Source: Dokdonia sp. Dokd-P16
Lineage (GTDB): Bacteria > Bacteroidota > Bacteroidia > Flavobacteriales > Flavobacteriaceae
Direction: 5' to 3'
DNA: 64,000 nt
NCBI RefSeq assembly: GCF_003095655.1
Contig: NZ_CP029151.1
Coordinates: 1,115,001-1,179,000 of the forward strand
Position numbers and translations under genes: made by a program. The notes under the pieces were generated by a model. It made no database searches, had not been told where the DNA came from, and saw only the letters and a program-made list of their open reading frames with translations. Below, piece by piece: positions 43,552 to 51,394 of the stretch (position 1 is the stretch's first letter; each line of letters starts with the position of its first letter).

Positions 43552-43869
43552 TTATAAAAGTCCGTCGATAGCTTCTGTGTAAGTTGCCTTAGGGGCAACG
43601 CCTACTTGACGCCCTACTACCTCACCGTTCTTAAACATAAGAACTGTAGGGATGTTACGTACTCCGTATTTTGCTGCAAATTCTTGGTTTGCATCTACGT
43701 CTACTTTACCTATTACGGCTTTACCTTCGTATTCTCCTGCGATCTCCTCGATAACTGGTCCTACCATACGGCAAGGTCCACACCAAGCAGCCCAAAAGTC
43801 TACTAATACAGGCTTATCGCTGTTTAATACTTGCTCTTCAAATGTCGCATCTGTGATTTCTAATGCCAT
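43552..43869 (-). CDS. trxA: Thioredoxin
   Basis: A 105-residue cytoplasmic dithiol-disulfide oxidoreductase. The active site WCGPC has Cys30 and Cys33, and the fold's cis-Pro lies in [10 protein letters not shown]. It is standard length with no signal peptide and a single gene with its own terminator. Confidence 0.97.
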   Translation of the reverse strand: MALEITDATFEEQVLNSDKPVLVDFWAAWCGPCRMVGPVIEEIAGEYEGKAVIGKVDVDANQEFAAKYGVRNIPTVLMFKNGEVVGRQVGVAPKATYTEAIDGLL

Positions 43870-44015
43870 AACTATATATTTTAATTGTAATTCTATTTAA
43901 TTGAACTATGCAAACTTAGTCAATAATTAATCCAAACCTTACAACGCTTATATCAGCTTTGATTATAGCGTCATTGTGACAGTTTATCATGAGCTACTTG
44001 ACAGTATAACACATC

Positions 44016-44717
44016 CTATCGCCTGTTACCAAAAACTTGCAAAGCAAAGTATAACAAGGTTGCTAGTGATCCTATAGCGGCAACAAGATATGTTCTTGCA
44101 GCCCACTTTAACGCATCTTCTGCTCCATCATACTCTTGTGGTGTTACCATATTTTCTGCCTTAAGCCATGCTAAAGCACGGTTACTTGCGTCATACTCTA
44201 CTGGCAAAGTGATGAGACTAAATATAGTTCCCATTGCGTATAGTGCAAGACCTATAATTGCCACAGTACCACCTATTGCGGTAGAAGCCATTAATGCGAC
44301 ACCACCCATAATAACCCACATACTCATTTTTGAAGCTATGTTTACTATAGGTACAAGCTTAGATCTCATTTGCAACCAACTATAAGCCGTAGCGTGCTGT
44401 ACAGCATGACCTACTTCATGTGCAGCAACCGCTGCTGCCGAAGCATTACGTTGTCCATAAACTACATCACTAAGATTTACCGTCTTATCTCTAGGGTTAT
44501 AGTGATCTGTAAGTTGGCCAGCTACAGAAATTACTTTTACATCTGTAATTCCATTATCGGCTAGCATTTTTTCGGCAATCTCTGCTCCAGACATCCCGTT
44601 GCGCAGCTGCACTTCTGAATAATGTTTAAATTTACTCTTGAGCTTGTTGCTTACTAGCATACTCACAAGCCCGATAGCTCCTACAATAATATAGTAGCCC
44701 ATATATCCTCCTAACAT
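44016..44717 (-). CDS. Zinc metallopeptidase (YugP/DUF2268-like membrane protease)
   Basis: A 233-residue membrane protein with an N-terminal anchor (YYIIVGAIGLVSMLVSNKLKS), a gluzincin active site AAHEVGHAVQHA (about 99-110), and C-terminal membrane segments. It matches the Zn_peptidase_2/YugP family of membrane proteases of unknown substrate. It is a single gene. Confidence 0.88.
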   Translation of the reverse strand: MLGGYMGYYIIVGAIGLVSMLVSNKLKSKFKHYSEVQLRNGMSGAEIAEKMLADNGITDVKVISVAGQLTDHYNPRDKTVNLSDVVYGQRNASAAAVAAHEVGHAVQHATAYSWLQMRSKLVPIVNIASKMSMWVIMGGVALMASTAIGGTVAIIGLALYAMGTIFSLITLPVEYDASNRALAWLKAENMVTPQEYDGAEDALKWAARTYLVAAIGSLATLLYFALQVFGNRR

Positions 44718-44880
44718 AGTCGTTTATTTTAAAGTTGTTTTAGGTTTCTAAAGTTACAAAAGTATTGTGCACAAATTAAGCCAAGATTACAATTCATCTA
44801 TTTACCATCAAGAACCCTAAATACTCGTTGTAATAACAACTACATAAGATTATGGAATACATATGTTGTTTTTAAAAGTT

Positions 44881-44896
44881 CGCTTTCGCGAAAGCG
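44881..44896. repeat. Genome palindrome, full copy
   Basis: CGCTTTCGCGAAAGCG, intergenic, 11 bp after the ald stop. Confidence 0.95.
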
Positions 44897-44907
44897 TAAC
44901 CCACAAC

Positions 44908-46014
44908 CTATATCGCTAGCGGAACATATGGCACGTCAAAAACCTCCGAAATTTCTTGATACACGACATCACCTCCTACGATATTAACTCCTTTTTTAAG
45001 AGTAGTATCTTTAAGACATGCAGCTTTCCAACCTTGATCTGCAATCTTTAATACATAAGGAAGGGTGACATTGGTAAGTGCTACGGTGGAAGTATAAGGC
45101 ACTGCACCAGGCATATTTGCCACGCAATAATGCACCACATCATCTATAATAAAGACTGGGTCTTCGTGCGTAGTAGGTTTTGAGGTTTCCACGCAGCCAC
45201 CTTGATCTACAGCAACATCTACAATTACGGTACCTGGACGCATCTCCTTGAGCATGTCTCGAGTAATAAGTTTTGGCGCTTTTGCGCCAGGAATAAGAAC
45301 ACCACCTATAACAAGGTCGTGCGTTTTTATATGTTTACGGATATTAAATTCATTTGAAAACTCTGTCACCACGTGTGGCGGCATGATGTCATTTACATGA
45401 CGTAGTCGCTTCATGCTAATATCAAGAATGGTTACATGAGCACCTAGTCCCGCAGCCATTTTTGCTGCTTGAATTCCTACCACTCCTGCTCCTAAGACTA
45501 ACACCTTACCAGGACTCACTCCAGGAACTCCACCTAGAAGTACGCCTCGCCCTTTTACAGGCTTCTCAAGATATCGCGCTCCCTGCTGTATAGACATACG
45601 ACCAGCTACTTCGCTCATAGGAGTAAGCAACGGGAGCGATCGGTCTTCTTCTTCAACCGTTTCGTAAGCTATACATATAGATTTACTCGCAATCATCGCT
45701 CTGGTGAGCGGCTCACTAGAGGCAAAGTGAAAATAAGTAAATACGATTTGATCTTTCTTAATGAGCTTATATTCTGGCTCGATAGGCTCTTTTACCTTCA
45801 CAATCATCTCTGCGCTTGCATAGATTTCCTCAATCGTATCAAGGATTGTTGCACCCGCATCTATATAATGTTGATCTATAAAACCGCTATTGAAACCAGC
45901 TCCTTTTTGAAGATGTACACTATGACCTCTCTTTACGAGTTCATAGACTCCGCCAGGTGTGATACCCACCCTGTTTTCATTGTTTTTAATCTCTGTAGGA
46001 ACACCTATTACCAT
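44908..46014 (-). CDS. ald: Alanine dehydrogenase
   Basis: NAD-dependent interconversion of L-alanine and pyruvate plus ammonia. 368 residues. It has the N-terminal GVPTEIKNNENRVGITPGGV, catalytic HFASSEPLTRAMI region, Rossmann GAGVVGIQAAKMAAGLGA (about 175-192) and GGVLIPGAKAPKLITRDM. It is a single gene. Confidence 0.95.
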   Translation of the reverse strand: MVIGVPTEIKNNENRVGITPGGVYELVKRGHSVHLQKGAGFNSGFIDQHYIDAGATILDTIEEIYASAEMIVKVKEPIEPEYKLIKKDQIVFTYFHFASSEPLTRAMIASKSICIAYETVEEEDRSLPLLTPMSEVAGRMSIQQGARYLEKPVKGRGVLLGGVPGVSPGKVLVLGAGVVGIQAAKMAAGLGAHVTILDISMKRLRHVNDIMPPHVVTEFSNEFNIRKHIKTHDLVIGGVLIPGAKAPKLITRDMLKEMRPGTVIVDVAVDQGGCVETSKPTTHEDPVFIIDDVVHYCVANMPGAVPYTSTVALTNVTLPYVLKIADQGWKAACLKDTTLKKGVNIVGGDVVYQEISEVFDVPYVPLAI

Positions 46015-46139
46015 TGCTTAAATTTTGGCTTGAAGGTAACAGAAACATCAAAAACTGCTGATTATAAAATATTAAAAATCAGGGGCTCTCATAATGATAT
46101 CATTAAAAATACCTGTGGATTTCTAGCAATCTGAAAATG

Positions 46140-46409
46140 CTATTTTTTGTCGTATTTGATTTTAAAATAGAGTAGTAAGAAAGAAGAGACCACAGTAATA
46201 GCATTTGCTAATATGATGGCGAGACTTTCTTTAAGAACACCATAAACGAGCCAGAATACAATCCCTATAAAAAACATACTAAACATAGGAAGACTCAAAC
46301 CAGAGACATCCTTAGTTTTCCAGGTTTGATACACCTGAGGCAAGAAAGCCGCCGTAGTAAGTGTGGCTGCAACCAGACCTATAATTTCTATGTTATCAAT
46401 TCCTGCCAT
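46140..46409 (-). CDS. SemiSWEET-type sugar transporter
   Basis: An 89-residue membrane protein with three transmembrane helices forming one PQ-loop/MtN3 repeat. The PQ motif is in AAFLPQVYQTWKTKDVSGLS (about 21-40), followed by FWLVYGVL and AITVVSSFLLLYF. SemiSWEETs work as dimers and carry sugars down a gradient. It is a single gene. Confidence 0.9.
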   Translation of the reverse strand: MAGIDNIEIIGLVAATLTTAAFLPQVYQTWKTKDVSGLSLPMFSMFFIGIVFWLVYGVLKESLAIILANAITVVSSFLLLYFKIKYDKK

Positions 46410-46443
46410 AGCAACAACGTATTATTAATGTAATTACAAAACA

Positions 46444-46482
46444 AAAGCCTGCTCGTGAGCTATTAGAACACAAGCAAGCTTT
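46444..46482 (-). terminator. Terminator after leuS
   Basis: A 14-bp stem with G-U pairs (aaagcctgctcgtg and cacaagcaagcttt) and a T-rich tail on the minus strand, 17 bp past the leuS stop. Confidence 0.75.
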
Positions 46483-46498
46483 ATATTTTAACTAGGTG

Positions 46499-49400
46499 TT
46501 ACCCCACTATATTTACAATCTTACCTGGCACGATAATCACCTTCTTAGGTGTGCGACCATCTAGATACATTTGAGTTTTCTCATTTGCCATGACTACTTT
46601 TTCTATCTCATCTTTAGATAGATCAAGTGGTAATTCTAAGGTAAACTTCATCTTCCCATTAAAGGAAATAGGATAGTTCTTTGCACTCTCTACTAGATGA
46701 CTTGCATCAAAAATTGGAAAAGCAGCCTCAGAAATGCTTTCTGAGTGACCAAGCTTGTTCCATAATTCCTCTGCGATATGCGGAGCATAAGGAGCGATGA
46801 GTATTACCAGAGACTCAAGCACTTCACGAGAAGTACACTTTTGAGCTCCTAGCTCATTTACAGCAATCATAAATGTAGATACAGACGTGTTGAAACTAAA
46901 GTTCTCTATATCTTCTTCTACCTTTTTAATTGTTTTGTGAAGTGTTTTAAGGCTGTCTTTACTTGGCGCCTCATCAGTTATATTAAAAGCTTCGTCTACT
47001 CCATTATGGTAAAGCTTCCAGAATTTCTTTAAAAAGTTATGTACTCCCGTAATTCCTGCCGTGTTCCAAGGTTTTGCTTGCTCAAGCGGCCCTAAGAACA
47101 TCTCGTACATACGTAATGTGTCTGCTCCGTACTGCTCACAGATTTGATCTGGATTTACGACGTTGTATTTAGACTTGGACATTTTTTCAACCTCGCGACC
47201 TACTTTGTAAACGCCATCTTCTAAGATAAACTCAGCGTTTTTAAATTCTGGTCGCCAGTTTTTAAAAGCTTCTACATCTAACTCATCTGATGCGTTAACA
47301 AATTCCACGGGTGCATGTACCAAATGAACATGATTTAAACTAGGATTGAAATTAACTAGCTTATTTCCAAATATCTTCTTTAATTCTTCGAGTTGGTTTT
47401 TCTTGAAATTCTCAAAAGCAGACTTATCTTCCTTGAGAGAATCTAATGTACTCTTAGAAATAAAAAGAGGATGATTTTTAACTAAATCAATAAAATCTTC
47501 ACCCTTTCCATCAAAACCTAATAAGCCAGTCGCGTCTAATCTATACACAAAAGCACTCGTCCCCAAAATCATCCCTTGATTGATCATTTTTTGGAACGGC
47601 TCATCTACACCTACGTGTCCTCTATCTTTTAAGAACTTCACCCAGAAACGTGAGTACAATAAGTGCCCAGTTCCATGCTCAGATCCTCCTATATATAAAT
47701 CTACATTACCCCAGTAATCCATTGCTTTCTTTGAAGCAAAGACTTCATCACGCTGTGCTTTCTCCATATATCTAAAGAAATACCAGCTACTTCCTGCCCA
47801 TCCTGGCATGGTGTTGAGTTCTAGCGGGTAAATTCCATTATCCTCGGAGTTCTCGACTGCGCTCGAACGGACAAGGTCGTTAGATACTACTTTGTTATTC
47901 TTGGTATCCCATGCCCATACATCTGCACGGCCTAATGGTGGTTCACCTTCTTCTGTAGGTAGGTATTTTTCTACTTCTGGAAGTTTGATAGGTAAATGAG
48001 CAACGTCAATCATCTTTGGGATTCCGTTCTCATAATACACTGGAAAAGGCTCTCCCCAATAACGTTGACGGCTAAAGACCGCATCACGCAATCTATAATT
48101 TGTTTTACCAGCTCCTGCGCCTATTTTTTCTAACTCGTAAATCGCAAGTTTAACGGCTTTCTTATATTTTAATCCGTTTAAGAAATCTGAATTTGTGATG
48201 ACCGTAGTTGCCTTGTCTGAAAAAGCTTCTTCTGAGATATCTACGCCTTCAAAAACATTAGGAATTGCTATGTCAAATTTCTTAGCAAAGTCATAATCAC
48301 GTTGATCACCACAAGGAACTGCCATCACGGCTCCTGTTCCATAACCAGCAAGCACATAATCACCTATCCATACTGGGATAGGTTCCTTTGTAAAAGGATG
48401 CTCTGCATAAGCTCCAGTAAATACACCAGAGATGGTTTTTACATCTGCCATACGCTCACGCTCAGAACGCTTTGCTGTTTTTTCAATGTATGCTTCTACT
48501 GCTTCTTTTTGTTCTGGAGTTGTGATCTGAGCCACTAACTCATGCTCTGGAGCCAATGTCATGAAGGACACTCCAAAAATAGTATCAGGGCGTGTCGTAA
48601 AGACATCAATCCCCCTAGCCCCCGAAGGGGGAACAATTTTATTATTCAATTCGGTTGTAATCGTCTCAAGAACCTGTTCCAGATTTGCTAAAACTTCCTC
48701 ATTTCTAAATCTCAATACGGTATACCCTAAGTCTTCTAAAATAGCCGTTCTTTCTTCATCTTGATCTACTTGTGTATCATGAATACCTCCATCAACCTCA
48801 ATGATTAACTTTTTTGAAAGACACACAAAATCAGGGATAAATGCATCAATAGGATGCTGTCTTCTAAATTTATCACCAAGATTCTTACTTTTTAATGATT
48901 CCCATAAGGCTGCTTCTGCAGGAGTGGGATTCTCTCTCATCTCCTTTGCTCTCTCTAAGAGTAACGCCGCATTATTCCCTCCGGTCAAGTATCCCGCTCG
49001 AGTTCCCCCTTTGGGGGCTAGGGGGAATGTAACCATCGCTCCAACAGATTTCCCTATCCAGTTGCGCTGTGTTTCTTTTATTGATTCGCTCCAGTCTATT
49101 CCTTCAAGTCCTTGTATTAAACGCTCTGCATAAGCAGAGATTCGCATAGACCACTGTGTCATTTTCTTACGTATCACCGTGTGACCACCACGCTCAGAAA
49201 CGCCGTTTACAATCTCATCATTTGCAAGTACGGTTCCAAGTGCTGGACACCAGTTTACTTCCGTTTCGGCAAGATAGGTCAGGCGATATTGTAATAATAT
49301 ATCTTGTTGTTCTTTTTCTGTAAACGCATTCCACTGCTCTGCAGTGAATGGTGTGATATTATCATCACAAGCAGCGTTTACCTCTGCATTTCCAGTTTTC

Positions 49401-49927
49401 GCGAAAGCGGAAACCAACGTTTCTATCGCCTCTGCTTTATCTGTATCCTTATTATACCATGAGTTAAAAAGCTCTGTAAAAATCCACTGCGTCCATTTAT
49501 AGTACTCAGGATTTGAGGTACGCACCTCACGACTCCAATCAAAAGAAAAGCCAATTTTATCCAGCTGTTTTCTATAACCGGCAATCACATTACCTTGGTT
49601 ATCTACACCACCCTCAATATTGACCTTTGTAGTCACAGCAGGATGCTGCCCTGTCTGGATTGCATATTGCTCTGCAGGCAATCCAAAAGAATCATATCCC
49701 TGTGGATGCAGCACATTAAACCCCTTTAAACGCTTGTAACGCGAGTACACATCACTAGCAATATACCCAAGCGGGTGTCCCACATGAAGCCCTGCACCAG
49801 AAGGATAAGGAAACATATCAAGCACATAATATTTAGGCTTGTCACTGCTATTTGACGCGTGAAAAGTGCCTTTATCTGCCCAGTATTGTTGCCATCTGGC
49901 TTCTATCTCGTTAAAGTGGTATTTCAT
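46499..49927 (-). CDS. leuS: Leucyl-tRNA synthetase with inserted DUF559 nuclease-like domain
   Basis: Charges tRNA-Leu. 1142 residues from the ATG at 49927; the family is nearer 920-950. Class I HIGH site HVGH (48-51), KMSKS near 915-919, editing CP1 domain, and family C-terminus are present. Residues about 301-439 are foreign: a DUF559 (Vsr/REase-like) domain flanked by PLAPKGGTRAG and VPPSGARG, between GAMVTF and DVFTTRPDT in the editing domain. An in-frame start at 49969 reads through a genome palindrome and is less likely. Shortened palindromes lie at 49397-49409 (SAFAK) and a CTCGACTGCGCTCGAA repeat near 47850-47867. Confidence 0.93.
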   Translation of the reverse strand: MKYHFNEIEARWQQYWADKGTFHASNSSDKPKYYVLDMFPYPSGAGLHVGHPLGYIASDVYSRYKRLKGFNVLHPQGYDSFGLPAEQYAIQTGQHPAVTTKVNIEGGVDNQGNVIAGYRKQLDKIGFSFDWSREVRTSNPEYYKWTQWIFTELFNSWYNKDTDKAEAIETLVSAFAKTGNAEVNAACDDNITPFTAEQWNAFTEKEQQDILLQYRLTYLAETEVNWCPALGTVLANDEIVNGVSERGGHTVIRKKMTQWSMRISAYAERLIQGLEGIDWSESIKETQRNWIGKSVGAMVTFPLAPKGGTRAGYLTGGNNAALLLERAKEMRENPTPAEAALWESLKSKNLGDKFRRQHPIDAFIPDFVCLSKKLIIEVDGGIHDTQVDQDEERTAILEDLGYTVLRFRNEEVLANLEQVLETITTELNNKIVPPSGARGIDVFTTRPDTIFGVSFMTLAPEHELVAQITTPEQKEAVEAYIEKTAKRSERERMADVKTISGVFTGAYAEHPFTKEPIPVWIGDYVLAGYGTGAVMAVPCGDQRDYDFAKKFDIAIPNVFEGVDISEEAFSDKATTVITNSDFLNGLKYKKAVKLAIYELEKIGAGAGKTNYRLRDAVFSRQRYWGEPFPVYYENGIPKMIDVAHLPIKLPEVEKYLPTEEGEPPLGRADVWAWDTKNNKVVSNDLVRSSAVENSEDNGIYPLELNTMPGWAGSSWYFFRYMEKAQRDEVFASKKAMDYWGNVDLYIGGSEHGTGHLLYSRFWVKFLKDRGHVGVDEPFQKMINQGMILGTSAFVYRLDATGLLGFDGKGEDFIDLVKNHPLFISKSTLDSLKEDKSAFENFKKNQLEELKKIFGNKLVNFNPSLNHVHLVHAPVEFVNASDELDVEAFKNWRPEFKNAEFILEDGVYKVGREVEKMSKSKYNVVNPDQICEQYGADTLRMYEMFLGPLEQAKPWNTAGITGVHNFLKKFWKLYHNGVDEAFNITDEAPSKDSLKTLHKTIKKVEEDIENFSFNTSVSTFMIAVNELGAQKCTSREVLESLVILIAPYAPHIAEELWNKLGHSESISEAAFPIFDASHLVESAKNYPISFNGKMKFTLELPLDLSKDEIEKVVMANEKTQMYLDGRTPKKVIIVPGKIVNIVG
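48611..49025. mobile_element. DUF559 cassette inside leuS, bounded by 24-bp inverted repeats
   Basis: A 415-bp element with terminal inverted repeats 48611-48634 and 49002-49025 identical at 23 of 24 positions. Each end itself is a C-run/G-run hairpin (ccccctagcccccgaag...). On the minus strand it is read in frame with leuS and encodes a complete DUF559 domain: MRENPTPAEAALWESLKSK, FRRQHPIDAFIPDFVC, KLIIEVDGGIHD and YTVLRFRNEEVL. The conserved D/E-x-K-type core (IPDFVC, IIEVDGG) suggests an active nuclease fold. The split nature of the host gene argues that this is a mobile cassette, not part of the enzyme. Confidence 0.85.
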
Positions 49928-49946
49928 GGTATATGTATTATTTATA

Positions 49947-49962
49947 CGCTTTCGCGAAAGCG
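49947..49962. repeat. Genome palindrome, full copy
   Basis: CGCTTTCGCGAAAGCG just upstream of the leuS start, on the gene's 5' side. Confidence 0.95.
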
Positions 49963-50109
49963 TGCTCATCCTAATTTAAGGGGGCAAATTTACAATTAAT
50001 TATGGGGAATTAGATAGTAGCCAATGACATGCTTTGGTTATCATTATAATGCGCACTCTAGCGTGCTTACTGCAATGTGATTTCTCGTCGCTACGCGCTG
50101 TCGAAATGA

Positions 50110-51033
50110 CTATTGTCTTGCCTGTTGTTCTTGCGGCAATAACAACTCATAAATCATCTCGTTTATTGGTGTAGGCACTCCGAGTCTTTTGCCTTCCTTC
50201 ACGATATAACCATTAAAGTTTTCTAGTTCGCTAGGTTTTCCTGCCATGATATCGCGTTGTGTCGAAGCTGTGGTCTCATGCGCTTGCTTGCTAATGGCTT
50301 CAAACATATTTTCAATTGTTTTCTCTGGGAGTATAATTCCTTTTGCTTTTGCCACCTCAAATACTTCTTGCGCGGTTTTGCGCATCAATTCTTTTATATA
50401 TGGCTGCTCTCTCATCACTCCTATAGGAACTCTTGTTAGTCCGCCTATAGCACTTATGGTTGTTATAAAAAGGAATTTTTGCCAGATGGCTACTTGAATA
50501 TTATCTGGTACAGCTGCGTTAATTCCTGCATCTGTAAATACAGACAACATCCTTTCTAAACGTTCCGTCTTACTATTATCCTGCTCACCAAATAATATTG
50601 CGGGTGCTATATCTGGATTAGAAATCACTCCTGGTGCTTCTATAAAACTTATCATACGGCAAAGTCCTGCCAGTACTTGTGACTTAGGCACCACCGCATT
50701 AAGGACCTCCACATTGCTTGCTCCGTTTTGTAAAGGCAGATATAATGTATTTTCATCACAATATTGCAATATGTCTTTTACAGTCCTCTCTATTTGATAT
50801 GACTTCACTCCAAAGATGACTAGGTCTGGCGTTTCAATCTTACTAAGATCATCTGTTGCCAGATACGGAGTCGCTTTAAAGTTTCCTGTTATGCTTTTTA
50901 CCTCAATACCGTTTTCTTGTATGGCTGTAAGGTGTGCTCCTCTAGCAATCATGGTCACTTTATTTCCAGTAAGTGCGAGTTTCCCTCCAAAGAATCCTCC
51001 CACGCCACCGGCTCCGTAAATCAAAATATGCAT
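50110..51033 (-). CDS. panE: 2-dehydropantoate 2-reductase
   Basis: NADPH-dependent reduction of ketopantoate to pantoate in CoA biosynthesis. 307 residues. It has the N-terminal Rossmann ILIYGAGGVGGFFGGKLA (about 3-20), NGASNVEVL, and a C-terminal ApbA_C helical domain with STQRDIMAGKPSELENFNGYIV. It is a single gene upstream of a riboswitch-controlled receptor on the other strand. Confidence 0.93.
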   Translation of the reverse strand: MHILIYGAGGVGGFFGGKLALTGNKVTMIARGAHLTAIQENGIEVKSITGNFKATPYLATDDLSKIETPDLVIFGVKSYQIERTVKDILQYCDENTLYLPLQNGASNVEVLNAVVPKSQVLAGLCRMISFIEAPGVISNPDIAPAILFGEQDNSKTERLERMLSVFTDAGINAAVPDNIQVAIWQKFLFITTISAIGGLTRVPIGVMREQPYIKELMRKTAQEVFEVAKAKGIILPEKTIENMFEAISKQAHETTASTQRDIMAGKPSELENFNGYIVKEGKRLGVPTPINEMIYELLLPQEQQARQ

Positions 51034-51135
51034 CGTTTTTATAATTTTATAAGAACTAGAAAATGCTAGTCAGCTTAAAAGTACAGTAAGTTGATTTATT
51101 TTTTCTTTATAATATCTTAATTAAAAACTCTAGTA

Positions 51136-51143
51136 TATCTTTG
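51136..51143 (+). promoter_or_regulatory. -7 promoter element of the riboswitch transcript
   Basis: TATCTTTG matches TAnnTTTG, and transcription would start just before the riboswitch. No clear -33 TTG at the right spacing was found. Confidence 0.5.
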
Positions 51144-51149
51144 CAAAAT

Positions 51150-51240
51150 CTCAAAGGGGTGCTTTTTACGAAGCTGAGATTATACCCATTGAACCTAGAA
51201 CAGGTAATGCTGTTTAGGAATGAGGAACATGTCTTTCCAG
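51150..51240 (+). ncRNA. TPP (thiamine pyrophosphate) riboswitch
   Basis: The conserved THI-element segments appear in order: aggggtgc, agctgagattatacccattgaacct, acaggtaatgctg and gtttaggaat. It lies about 155 bp before a TonB receptor gene and so should switch that gene off when thiamine pyrophosphate is plentiful. Confidence 0.92.
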
Positions 51241-51394
51241 ATAACGCTATACAAATTAGCTTTTCTAGTGTCACCATATTTCTCTTGAGAAGCACCACGG
51301 TGCACCCTCTTCAATATGTGCTTATCGCACAGGTATATTAATGATAACTTATCGGAATATTTGCCCTTTGTATTCGTAACTAAACCATATACGG
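51241..51394 (+). other. Riboswitch-to-gene leader
   Basis: A leader of about 150 bases between the TPP aptamer and the receptor gene. It includes a short hairpin (gcaccacggtgc, near 51292-51303) that could be part of the expression platform. No gene is seen. Confidence 0.45.

Noticed and set aside
48302-49133. Plus-strand open frames opposite leuS and its DUF559 cassette
   Set aside because: They are shadows of a strongly supported minus-strand gene and show no family motifs.
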